Assembly: GCF_004328665.1 (NCBI RefSeq) | Contig: NZ_CP019771.1 | Span: 62,001-126,000, forward strand | Direction of reading: 5' to 3' | From: Pseudoalteromonas sp. DL-6 | GTDB lineage: Bacteria > Pseudomonadota > Gammaproteobacteria > Enterobacterales > Alteromonadaceae | DNA: 64,000 bases | Part shown: positions 52,767 to 62,700 of the stretch, piece by piece | Layout of the letters: every line of letters begins with the position of its first letter | How positions within the stretch are numbered: the first letter of the stretch is position 1 | Translations under genes and position numbers: made by a program | The notes under the pieces: model-generated | Databases searched by the model: none | Told to the model about the DNA's origin: nothing | The model's input: only the letters and a program-made list of their open reading frames with translations

Positions 52767-52860
52767 CTAAAAATACTACCTGTAGAGTCGCAGTTTAATG
52801 TTGTTAAAGCTAAATCTAAAATGAATACTTATGCAATAACAACACTTTTAAACTTTAATC

Positions 52861-54270
52861 TTAATCCCAAATTCCGTCTTCACATTTGCCCTGCACTTTT
52901 ACGTTTTTTACCTTAAACTCAGGCTCTATGCCTTTGTCTCTTTGTGTGTGGTAGTCGTTAGTAACAGACAAAATGGTCGGTGTGAGTAGTATAATAGCGA
53001 TAACGTTTACCACTGTCATTAACCCTAACGCAATATCGGCTAAATCCCATACTTGTTTTAAGGTGGCCGATGCGCCCCACAACATCATTGATAAATAAAG
53101 CAAAGTATAAATACCGCGCCCTACTTTGTTATCGAGCTTAAATAAGTGTAGGTTACTTTCGGCGTAGGCGTAGTTAGCAACCACCGAGGTAAATGCAAAT
53201 AAAGTAATGGCAGCGGCTACAAAATACACGCCGCCTTGCGCTAAGTGAGAGGTCATGGCGCTTTGCGTTAAGCGTATACCTTCCATTTCACCGCTTATAT
53301 CTACATCGGCCAATAAAATAATAACGGCGGTACAACTACACAATACGATGGTATCGAAAAACACCCCTAACATTTGTATGTAGCCTTGCGTAGCCGGATG
53401 GTTTGGCATTGGACTGGCACTTGCCGATGCATGCGGCACACTTCCCGCGCCAGCCTCATTAGAATATAAACCGCGTTGTATACCATTTTTAATGGCTGCA
53501 CCCATGGCGCCTGCGCCCGCTTCTTGTAAGCCAAACGCCGATAAAAATATATCTTTAAGCATGGCAGGTACTTGGGTGAAGTTAATCAGTGTAATTACCA
53601 CAGCAACAAGCACAAACACGATGCCCATAACAGGGACTACTCGCTCAGCAAATCGGGCAATGGCTTTAAAGCCACCTAAAATAATAGAGCCCGCTAAGAG
53701 TGTGATCACAACTCCTGAGTAAAAAGTAGGTATTTCGAACGCGTAATTGAGTGCATCAGTAATGGTGTTGGTTTGCATGGCGCTAAAGGTAAAGCCGTAA
53801 CCTAAAAATAAACAGGCGGCAAACACAATAGCAAATGCACGACTGCCTAAGCCTTGTTGAATATAGTACGCAGGGCCACCTCTAAACTCGCCATTGCTGT
53901 CGCGAATTTTATATACCTGGCCTAAAATACTTTCTGCAAATCCGGTTGCCATGCCCAGTATAGCAATGACCCACATCCAAAATATGGCGCCGCTACCACC
54001 GAGTGATATTGCTACAGCCACTCCGGCTAAATTACCTGTGCCTACTCGAGCACACAGCCCAGTACAGAGCGCTTGAAATGATGAAATATCGTTTTTATTA
54101 CACTTACTACTGCCTTTTAGCAGGCTAAACATGTGCTTAAATTTAACTAGTTGAATTGCTTTTAAGCGTACTGAAAACCATATTCCGGTAAATAGGAGAA
54201 TGTAAATAAGTACTTGCCCTTCGCCCCATAAAAGGCCATTGACACTTTTTACTACTGTTTCAAACATCAC
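52861..54270 (-). CDS. Alanine/glycine:cation symporter (AGCS family)
   Basis: 469 residues with about ten membrane segments. The family signatures GTGNLAGVAVAISLGGSGA and GLYSNEAGAGSVPHASASA are present. Imports alanine or glycine with sodium. Confidence 0.93.
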   Translation of the reverse strand: MMFETVVKSVNGLLWGEGQVLIYILLFTGIWFSVRLKAIQLVKFKHMFSLLKGSSKCNKNDISSFQALCTGLCARVGTGNLAGVAVAISLGGSGAIFWMWVIAILGMATGFAESILGQVYKIRDSNGEFRGGPAYYIQQGLGSRAFAIVFAACLFLGYGFTFSAMQTNTITDALNYAFEIPTFYSGVVITLLAGSIILGGFKAIARFAERVVPVMGIVFVLVAVVITLINFTQVPAMLKDIFLSAFGLQEAGAGAMGAAIKNGIQRGLYSNEAGAGSVPHASASASPMPNHPATQGYIQMLGVFFDTIVLCSCTAVIILLADVDISGEMEGIRLTQSAMTSHLAQGGVYFVAAAITLFAFTSVVANYAYAESNLHLFKLDNKVGRGIYTLLYLSMMLWGASATLKQVWDLADIALGLMTVVNVIAIILLTPTILSVTNDYHTQRDKGIEPEFKVKNVKVQGKCEDGIWD

Positions 54271-54788
54271 CCGTCCTTTATTTGTTATTTTTATATCCGC
54301 TTGCTTCTACATTTATATTTTTAGGTGTTTAAAACAATAAACGCACCGCACACTATGTGAATTTTATTTCAGTTATTATGAATATAAAATCACACTCACA
54401 CCTTATCGTTTTTTATAAAAAAATCAATAATATATTTGTAGCTTCAAACGACGCAGCACTAAGCCTTGCGTTAAAATTATACGACCTCTTATATTTCCAA
54501 GATAAGAATAGTACGCTTTGTTAAATTTTGTGCAGGGTTAGTCGACTCACTGTGAGTTTATGAACTGAGATTGGTGGTTGAGTTATGAATGCTTGGCTGG
54601 TTTTATTATTGATATGATGCGTTACAGTGTGGTAATTACGCTAGCTTGAGTTGTTTTAGTGTGATCAGTATTTTTTATTAATCCGTTAAAATTACAGGCT
54701 AAGTTTAACGCCAAAGCAATATACAGTAGGTGCATATTGCTTTGCATGCGGCTTGTTAATTAGCGCTATAAACGCCCTAGAGGCTTGC
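54271..54788. other. Empty AT-rich gap
   Basis: 518 bp between the symporter start and the next gene's stop. Nothing beyond the symporter's presumed promoter is visible. Confidence 0.4.
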
Positions 54789-55787
54789 TTACATTGCGTA
54801 TTGCGGCTCACTGAAACGGTTTAACTCTGTATGATAGTTTTTTAAATAATCACGACCCGCTTTCAAGCCTAATTTATGATCAAATCTGAGGTCATCATTA
54901 GAGCTGCCTAACAATTTGCTATGTAGTTTTTCGTTAGCAAAAATTTGAATAATTTCAGCATCATCTGGGGGATTAGCAATAAATTCAAGCTCGTCTAAGT
55001 ACGCTTGTTCATGTTGTAACAAATAGTCGAGGGTTTTTGGGCAATACCCCGAAGCACTCGCAAGTGTTCTCAGTTTTTGTACCCACGCTGATTCTGCTTG
55101 AAAATCGGTGTCTACCGTTCTTATTACTACAATTTTACGGGCGCCACGATTATACGCTTCGCGTACCGGTAAAGGCGCAGCTAATCCACCATCTAAGAAA
55201 AAATCAGGGTTAGATTGAGCATCAATTACAGGGCTTTCATTTGCAGAATCAGTACCTAACCAAGGAGTAAGTTGAACACCTTGTTTATACAAAAAAGGTA
55301 AAGCACTTGAGGCTTTTAATAGTTCTCGCCAGTGTTTACCATCGCCAGTAGGAGACAAATAATACGGTTTACGATCTCGTGCATTGGTTGCAGTGATCAG
55401 CAGCTCTCTATCGCCAAGGCTATTTTTTGCAGTTTTAAAATCTAATGCTCTATTCACCTCAGTGGTTTTTTCGAAATACCAGTCTAAGTCAACAATGTGT
55501 TTACCCATTAGGCCGCGACCTAACTGAAAAAATCGTTTATGACGCGAAAGCCCTCTGATCAAGCGTTTAGCGTAGCCTTTTTGACGCGCTAAATAACTGG
55601 TTAAATTTTGCGAGCCCGCAGACGTGCCTATAAATAAGTCAAACGGGTCGTAGTTTTGCTCTAACCACGCGTCAAGCACACCGGCTGTAAATATCCCTCG
55701 CTGGCCTCCACCTTCAGCAATCAATGCAGTTTTAGGGTGCATAGGCTTATTGAATGTGTGTGGAGCAACATTTATTTGAGATTTCAC
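54789..55787 (-). CDS. Patatin-family phospholipase (YjjU-like)
   Basis: 332 residues. GGGQRGIFTAG (26-36), nucleophile Ser56 in GTSAG and Asp in DGGLAAPLPV (about 203) form the catalytic set. Resembles E. coli YjjU. No signal peptide. Unrelated in detail to the patatin at 51741. Confidence 0.88.
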   Translation of the reverse strand: MKSQINVAPHTFNKPMHPKTALIAEGGGQRGIFTAGVLDAWLEQNYDPFDLFIGTSAGSQNLTSYLARQKGYAKRLIRGLSRHKRFFQLGRGLMGKHIVDLDWYFEKTTEVNRALDFKTAKNSLGDRELLITATNARDRKPYYLSPTGDGKHWRELLKASSALPFLYKQGVQLTPWLGTDSANESPVIDAQSNPDFFLDGGLAAPLPVREAYNRGARKIVVIRTVDTDFQAESAWVQKLRTLASASGYCPKTLDYLLQHEQAYLDELEFIANPPDDAEIIQIFANEKLHSKLLGSSNDDLRFDHKLGLKAGRDYLKNYHTELNRFSEPQYAM

Positions 55788-55978
55788 GGTGTACCTCTTA
55801 GTTGTTAACTTAACGGATTATGGTTTCATTTTAACGTGCTTGATTAAATCCTTAAAACAGATTAATTGAATCAGTTCGATTGAAAATATAAATCACTTTT
55901 TTACTCAATCTGTAACTCAATTCTTTATTTCACTATTAGTTTAACAATGGTTGCGTGTACGCTTGCTTAATAAACAAC

Positions 55979-56968
55979 TTAATTCTTTATTTCCATTAGG
56001 ATTTGTAACGCTCGATGACGTTTTTCATCGTCATATAAATCGTTGGTGAATATAAGCTCATCGACCCCTAACTGATTCACGATCATTTCTAATTTGTGTT
56101 TAATACTCGCTGGCCCGCCAGTCACACTTAGCCCTAAAAAGCTCTCAACATGAGCACGCTCTTGTTCGCTCCACAAGCCTTCCATTGTTGCTACTGGGGG
56201 CTTTAACCACAACTCGTCGCCTCTGATTAACGACAGTACCCGCTGTTTTGAAGTGGTTGATAAGTATTGTGCTTCTTCATCTGTATCGGCAGCCACTAAA
56301 GGTAATGCCAACATCACATAAGGCTTAGCTAATACACTTGATGCTTTAAATTCTCGTTTATATAAGGCTATTGCATCATGTACAAAACGTGGTGCAAAAT
56401 GCCCCGCAAATACATAGGGTAATCCTTTTTTCGCCGCTAACTGGGCACTAAATAAACTTGAGCCTAACAGCCAAATCGGCACATTGGTGTTCTCACCAGG
56501 AATTGCTCGTACACGCTTAGTTCCCTCATATGGACCTAATAATGTTTGTAACTCGCTCACTTCATTAGGAAAGTTTTCAGCGCGACTAATGTCGTTATTT
56601 AAGGCGCGACTTGTCACAGGGTCGCTACCCGGGGCGCGCCCTAGCCCTAAATCAATTCGACCAGGATACAAATTCTCTAAGGTGCCAAATTGCTCAGCCA
56701 CAACTAAAGGCGCGTGATTAGGTAACATAATTCCACCCGACCCTACGCGTATTTTTTTAGTGTTGCCGGCTATGTGCCCTACTAAAATTGAAGTGGCGGC
56801 ACAAACAATCCCAGGCATATTATGATGCTCGGCTAACCAAAAACGGTTAAAACCTAATTGGTCTGCTCTTTGTGCGTAGGCTGTACTTTTGTTTAAGGTG
56901 TCACTAACCGTGGCCCCTTTAGACATAGGCGCCAGTTCTAGTAACGAAAAAGGGGTAGAAGTTAACAC
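55979..56968 (-). CDS. Luciferase-like flavin-dependent monooxygenase (MsnO8 type)
   Basis: 329 residues, a TIM-barrel bacterial-luciferase relative. LAEHHNMPGI (about 45-54), VGSGGIMLPNHAPL and GRIDLGLGRAPGSDP mark the LLM class with the MsnO8/YhbW-like subgroup. Uses reduced flavin and O2; the substrate is unknown. Confidence 0.9.
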   Translation of the reverse strand: MLTSTPFSLLELAPMSKGATVSDTLNKSTAYAQRADQLGFNRFWLAEHHNMPGIVCAATSILVGHIAGNTKKIRVGSGGIMLPNHAPLVVAEQFGTLENLYPGRIDLGLGRAPGSDPVTSRALNNDISRAENFPNEVSELQTLLGPYEGTKRVRAIPGENTNVPIWLLGSSLFSAQLAAKKGLPYVFAGHFAPRFVHDAIALYKREFKASSVLAKPYVMLALPLVAADTDEEAQYLSTTSKQRVLSLIRGDELWLKPPVATMEGLWSEQERAHVESFLGLSVTGGPASIKHKLEMIVNQLGVDELIFTNDLYDDEKRHRALQILMEIKN

Positions 56969-57180
56969 AATCGCCGCTCCTTAAATGCAGATAATTTAGG
57001 TGCTGCAATGCCACATACTTAAAACTAGTAACTGGGGCTTTTTATTCGTTATTCAACATGTTTTAGCACATAGATATAAAAACTTAAACTCACAGCAAAT
57101 CAATGACTTTTTACATACTGCCCAACAAATGATCAAAAACATGGATTGATCCGCCATTCATTACTTGGCATAACTGATAC

Positions 57181-57220
57181 AAAACGCATATACTGTACAC
57201 TTATACAGTATATGCGTTTT
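57181..57220. promoter_or_regulatory. LexA (SOS) box within a 40-bp palindrome
   Basis: TACTGTACACTTATACAGTA (57191-57210) fits the LexA box CTGT-N8-ACAG. The symmetry continues outward: 17-bp arms 57181-57197 and 57204-57220 are perfectly complementary around 6 bases. It lies 10 bp before umuD. Confidence 0.88.
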
Positions 57221-57230
57221 AGGTTGTGTT

Positions 57231-57644
57231 ATGTTTGTTATTCCCATTTATATAGAGGCCGGTGTTTGCGGGTTTGAATCGCCTGCAGCGCAGTATAGTG
57301 AGTTAGGAATATCACTTGACGAGCTATTAATAAAACACCCAGATGCCACCTTTATTGGCGTTGCCTCAGGATGCTCTATGCAAGAAATTGGTATTTTTGA
57401 GGGCGACTTACTGTTAGTTGACCGTGCTGAAATTCCTAAAGATGGCGATGTTATTGTGGCAAACTTAAATGGTTTATTTGTATGTAAGCTGCTAGATAAA
57501 ACTAATGCGCGGCTGCTCTCGGCTTCTGCTGCTTATAAGCCCGTGCAATTAACCGAGTCTGATGAATTTCAGCTTGAAGGCGTGGTAACCCGCTCAATTA
57601 GGTTGCATCGGCAAAGCCCTGAGATACTTTCATGTATGCCTTAG
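57231..57644 (+). CDS. umuD: Translesion polymerase V subunit UmuD
   Basis: 137 residues (E. coli 139). The self-cleavage site Cys13-Gly14 (VCGFESPAA), Ser49 and Lys86 (37 apart, as in E. coli) are present. Cleaved UmuD forms polymerase V with UmuC for SOS mutagenesis. It overlaps umuC by 13 bp and is under the LexA box. Confidence 0.95.
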   Translation: MFVIPIYIEAGVCGFESPAAQYSELGISLDELLIKHPDATFIGVASGCSMQEIGIFEGDLLLVDRAEIPKDGDVIVANLNGLFVCKLLDKTNARLLSASAAYKPVQLTESDEFQLEGVVTRSIRLHRQSPEILSCMP

Positions 57645-58888
57645 TTGATGCCGTGGCTTTTTATGCCAGCGCCGAAAAAGTATTTGATCCCGCCATTCGC
57701 TCAAAGCCGGTAGTGGTGCTTACCAATAACGATGGCTGCGTGTGTGCGGTATGCCCGATTGCCCGTAAGCTTAATATTCCTAAATTTGGCCCTTACTTTA
57801 AAGTTAAGCAATTACTAGAACAAAACAATGTGATTGTACGCTCTAGTAATTATGAACTATACGCTAATTTAAGCGACCGAATGATGAGTGTGATTGGCCG
57901 CTTTTGTGATACCCAGCATATTTACAGTATTGATGAATCGTTTTTGCACTTTAACGGCTACAAAGACGTTGTCAAAGATTGGCATACTTATGGACATCTC
58001 ATAAGACGAACCGTATGGCGCGAAACAAAGCTCCCCGTGGGCGTTGGGTTTGGGCCAACGCCGACCTTAGCCAAAGCCGCGAATCATGCTGCTAAAAAAC
58101 TAGCTGGCTTTAATGGGGTTGCCGTGATTGATGATGAAGCAACCCGACAAGCTATTTTACAGCAAATGCACTGCCAGGATGTATGGGGAGTGGGCAAACG
58201 TTTAGCTAAAAAACTGGCGCTAATGAATATTAATACCGCATGGCAACTAGCTCAGCAAAGTCCAAAAACAATTCGTCGCCAATTTAGCGTGGTGCTTGAG
58301 CGCACAGTTAACGAGCTCAATGGCATTACCTGTTTAAACTGGGATGATGTTCGCCAAGACAAGCAAGCTATTTTTTCAACGCGTAGTTTTGGCCAGCGCC
58401 TTAACGATCCTGATGCAGTGAGAACCGCATTAATAAATCATGCCAGCGTGGTTGCACAAAAATTAAGAGCGCAACAGTCGCTCACTCATCGTATTTATAT
58501 TTTTGCCGCCAGCTCGTCACATGAGCAAGCCTTTTATAAAAAGTCAGCTATGCATCAATTTGATCCGCCCACTAACGATACCCGTGTTATAGCAAGTGCA
58601 GTATCAAAGAGTTTTGAGCAGATATATCAGCCGGGTATTCGTTTTTATAAATGTGGAGTGGGTGCATTAGAGCTTAGCCCACAGCAGTTTCAACAACATA
58701 CGTTATTTGAGAAACAAACCGATAACCCGCAGTTAATGGGCTGCTTAGATGCGATAAATCATCGCTTTGGGAAAGGAATGCTTAGCGTAGCAAGCAGCCA
58801 ACTAAATGAACGCTGGCATATGAATAGAGCTTTTTTATCGCCGCAATACACAACACGTTGGCGCGATATTCCTAAAATACAGTGTTAG
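57632..58888 (+). CDS. umuC: Translesion DNA polymerase V catalytic subunit UmuC
   Basis: 418 residues (E. coli 422), Y-family polymerase. The N-terminal YALVDAVAFYASAEK carries the first metal Asp, and SIDESFL the catalytic Asp-Glu. GVGFGPTPTLAKAANHAAKK and the helix-hairpin-helix region (VWGVGKRLAKKL) follow. Residue 7 reads Ala where Asn-Asn-like residues are usual (DxNxFYASxE becomes DAVAFYASAE). Translationally coupled to umuD. Confidence 0.95.
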   Translation: MYALVDAVAFYASAEKVFDPAIRSKPVVVLTNNDGCVCAVCPIARKLNIPKFGPYFKVKQLLEQNNVIVRSSNYELYANLSDRMMSVIGRFCDTQHIYSIDESFLHFNGYKDVVKDWHTYGHLIRRTVWRETKLPVGVGFGPTPTLAKAANHAAKKLAGFNGVAVIDDEATRQAILQQMHCQDVWGVGKRLAKKLALMNINTAWQLAQQSPKTIRRQFSVVLERTVNELNGITCLNWDDVRQDKQAIFSTRSFGQRLNDPDAVRTALINHASVVAQKLRAQQSLTHRIYIFAASSSHEQAFYKKSAMHQFDPPTNDTRVIASAVSKSFEQIYQPGIRFYKCGVGALELSPQQFQQHTLFEKQTDNPQLMGCLDAINHRFGKGMLSVASSQLNERWHMNRAFLSPQYTTRWRDIPKIQC

Positions 58889-59340
58889 TCAGCAACTTTA
58901 ATAAATTCGCATTCTACACTTGGGTTATCTAAGGTGTATTTAAGGGTGTTATCGGTTAAAAAAGTAATAGTTTGTTTAATGGTTCTTTCGTGAATTGGAT
59001 TATCACATCGGCTCATACGTAAACCATTTTCGAGGCCATTAGTTTTGTATTTAAGTGAGCTGGTAATAAAACAATAATTAGGCTTTTGAATAGTACGAGT
59101 GCCATTGTGTAATGAGTTAAACAAAATCTCTTTACCTAAGCTAAAACCTTGCTCAGGATCTTCAGGGTTATTAAATTGCAATCGACTATTAGTGCACAAA
59201 CCCGAGTTACTTGAGGTAACTTCGTAATTACCTAGCTTAGTTTTTAATAGTGGAATAAAGCGAGTTTTATTACTTGGGCCTGCTACTGCATAACAGCTAA
59301 AAAGGCTTATGGTAAGTAAAACCAGTGTGAAACATTTCAT
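58885..59340 (-). CDS. Hypothetical secreted protein, 151 residues
   Basis: Signal peptide (cut near AVA-G), then a beta-rich domain with four cysteines. Not recognised. Convergent with umuC (4-bp overlap). A decayed paralogue lies immediately upstream at 59406. Confidence 0.65.
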   Translation of the reverse strand: MKCFTLVLLTISLFSCYAVAGPSNKTRFIPLLKTKLGNYEVTSSNSGLCTNSRLQFNNPEDPEQGFSLGKEILFNSLHNGTRTIQKPNYCFITSSLKYKTNGLENGLRMSRCDNPIHERTIKQTITFLTDNTLKYTLDNPSVECEFIKVAD

Positions 59341-59405
59341 TATAAGCTCTATCCTCGTGTATCAACCATGATCAAGCACTGTGACTATGCCTTAGCTATT
59401 TCTAA

Positions 59406-59603
59406 CTATAACAGAGATTTACTATAAAAGATGCGAAGTCGTATTACTATGAGCTGCTGCGCAAAAACTAATTCATAATCGCCAACTTTACTATTAAACA
59501 AACTAACAAACTTAGTTTTGTTATTAGGTAAAATCGTTTTAGCAAAAGACTGATTAGCAAAAAATAAACAACAAACACATAGTAAAACTTTATAATTTTT
59601 CAT
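59406..59603 (-). pseudogene. Frameshifted, truncated paralogue of the 151-residue secreted protein
   Basis: Its first 46 codons align with the neighbour (signal peptide, then NKTKFVSLFNSKVGDYEL against NKTRFIPLLKTKLGNYEV). After that the frame shifts; another frame briefly continues a related sequence (AHSNTTSHLL) to a stop. The C-terminal two-thirds are missing. A tandem duplicate that has decayed. Confidence 0.65.
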
Positions 59604-59680
59604 TAAAGAAACCTAACAAGTCACAATACAATTAGCTTAACACATTAAACCTACTTACTTATTTTAAAATTTATGCAAAA

Positions 59681-59708
59681 AAATCCCTTGATAACAATCA
59701 AGGGATTT
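59681..59708 (-). terminator. Terminator after the large surface protein
   Basis: AAATCCCTTGAT pairs with ATCAAGGGATTT around 4 bases, with a T-run on the minus strand. Confidence 0.85.
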
Positions 59709-59732
59709 AATAGTTATATAATTAGACTGTTG

Positions 59733-62700
59733 TTATTTGTGTAACAACTGTACTCTTCTATAAACAAACAAAGCGGCTAAAAGTAATAAGAAGAAACTGA
59801 AAGAACCTCCTCCACTTTTATCACCTTCTTTAGGTGTTGCAAGTGCTTCAGGTACATTATTAACAGTAACGATAACACTTTGCTCTGTCTCCCCTTCACC
59901 ATCAGAAACACTAAGTTTAAAGCCAAGCTCACTTGCTACAGATACATTTGGCGCAATAAACGACAATGTATTTGAATTAGCATCTTCAATTGCGACTTCA
60001 ATACCTTGTGTTTGAACCCAGCTATAAGTAAGTTCAGATGACTCTTTGTCTGTCGCTGTTGCTGTAACGCTAACTTCTTTACCCTCATCAACCGATAAAG
60101 AAGATGAGCTCAACTCAACTTCTGGTAATTGATTAACGTGCATAAAGGTCACTGTATATACCTCTGTGAATTGCTCGTAACCATCTGAGATTAATAAAGT
60201 AATATCTGTAGTGAACGTTTCCTCTAATTCACCTACAGTCAGTGTCGCTTTACTATCTATCTCTGAAGGCGCCAGTGATAATTGAGGATGATCAATACTC
60301 CACTCAAAACTTAGCAAATCACCATCAGGATCTGTTGTTCCTGACGCATCAAGCTCAGTAGTTGAAAGCTCTTCAATGGTTGCTGGAATTGTTACATCTA
60401 AAACAGGCGCTTGGTTTAAGCTTTCTTCAGCTAACTTAGCAACTAATTCAATTACACCATTAACTTGACCGTCTAAGTCAAATTCACTGCCGTCTGTTAC
60501 TGCAAAAGTAAAGCAACCTGAACAAATTTGCTCGTACACGTTACCAGTTAGCATTGAAACCGACTGCCAGCCTGTATTAGATAACAAACGAATTTGCATT
60601 TCTGAACTTAAAATAGAGTTAACGTACTCTGGTATCGCAATTTCAGCCGTACCCGATGAGTTTGAAAGAGTAATGTGAATATTTACAATATCACTTTTAG
60701 CTTGAAAGTGAGGTTCTGTAACGTCTAAGCTATCAAAGTAAGTACTTAAGTCTTGCTCTGAAATAGACATATCAGCAATCATTTGCGTTACAGTAGCCTG
60801 TTTAATGTTACCTACTGACAAGTGATTAAACTCATCGATACTACGAACCATATCACCTGAATCTAAAACAGCTGAATGCGTAATAGAAGAGCTATCTAAG
60901 TAATCAACAATGCCGTCTTTATCGCCATCGCTCACACCTTCTTCAGCATCAGGAATACCATCACCATCAGTATCTAACTCAAGATCATTAAAAGTAACTG
61001 CGTCAATCACACGTAAACTAATTTGATCCGTTGCAACAGTCTCGCTATTCTGTTTTATAGTAAACATAATGTCTAGATTGTTAGGATCAGTAAGTAATTG
61101 AGGCGTAAAAGTAATATTCCATTTTGAGTGACCAACTTTATTTACAAAGTAATCACCTTGTGAAGATAACTGAAGCTCTATTGAATTATCAGCTGCTGCA
61201 CTCGGTAAATTTACTGCATTAACTTCAACAATAAAGTCTGATGAATCACGTTGAACTATATTGCTTATTACTTTTCCATTTTGATATAGATTAGTAATAA
61301 ATTCAGGTTTTGCAGTTTCATTTAGAAAGACTAACTGGCTAGTATCATTTCTATCAGTAAATGAACTGCTTCTCGTATTAATGCGAATATTCGACGCATT
61401 TTCAAAGAACTCACGTTCTAGCACTACCTTGACAAGACCATGCTGATTTGTAGATATATATTTACTAGTATTATTTCCAATCAGATCAAAGCTTACTGAA
61501 CCGTAAGGGCTTTTACCACTTATGAATACATCAATAACCGCATTACCATCTTGGTAAACATAGGTAGTAGGCTGGATACTAACCTTAGGAAAAACACGAG
61601 CATTTATTTCACCTGTAGAAGTATTACCCGCTCCATCAACAGCAGAAACAGGAATTAAAGTATCCCCCGTTCTGAACACAAAGTTACTATCAATATCGAT
61701 AGTGGCCACATCCGATACACTATCGTAGATAGCATTAGAGTTAAATAATGCCGCTTTTATGTCATCAATTGAGCTGCCATAAACATTAACTGAGTAATAG
61801 TTTTGTATAACAGGTGGCGTTGTGTCAACCAAGGTTACCGTTTGAATAGCCGTAGTTTCGTTACCAACATAATCACGAGCAACCCATGTAATTTGATGTT
61901 CACCAAGGGGCAAGTAAGACCCAGAAGCAGCATAAACATAAGGTTCTAAATGTCCGTTATCAGTTGCCTCAGGAACAAAAATATTTGTAAGGTTAGTATT
62001 TTGAGAAGTTGCTTCAAGAGTAATTGGCTCTAAACTTGATACAAAAACAGGGGCTATATTTTCACCCAAGCTAGAATCAGTTGGGTGACTATCTTCACTA
62101 TCTAGTACACCGTCGCCATCTGTATCTGTAGAAAGCGGATTACTAGACATCTGATACTCGTTTAAGTTAGATAAACCGTCGTAGTCTGGATCATTTGATG
62201 CATCATAAGAGTCAAGTGCATTTAGTCCATTCTGTGCTTCCCAATAGTCTGGAATACCGTCGCCATCAAAGTCACTAACTACATCCAGCTCAGCAGTCCA
62301 TGAAATATTATCAACTGAAAAAGGCATATCTGCTAAGTAAGGACTTTCGTATTTTATCTTCACAATATTAAAACCATCATTTACCGGAATTAACAAACGA
62401 GAGCGATAATGCTTAATATTGTACTGAGTACCGTTAACACTAATTTGGAATAATGAGTTACTGTTTGAAAAGTAATCTAAATTAATGAACCCCGCCTCAA
62501 ATAACCCTGCAATTGCAAAGCCGCTTTTACTACCTGCTGGAGAAGCATTTAGGCTTAAGCTTGATGTACCATCCGTAGACCAGTTGGTATTAAGCTGCCA
62601 TTGAGTAGAGTGCTCTGCAAGCTCAGTAAACATAACTGGCAAAAGCCCTTCTTCAAAGCTTTCATTTAGCTGAGAAAAAGACTGCACAGTCGATGTTGCA

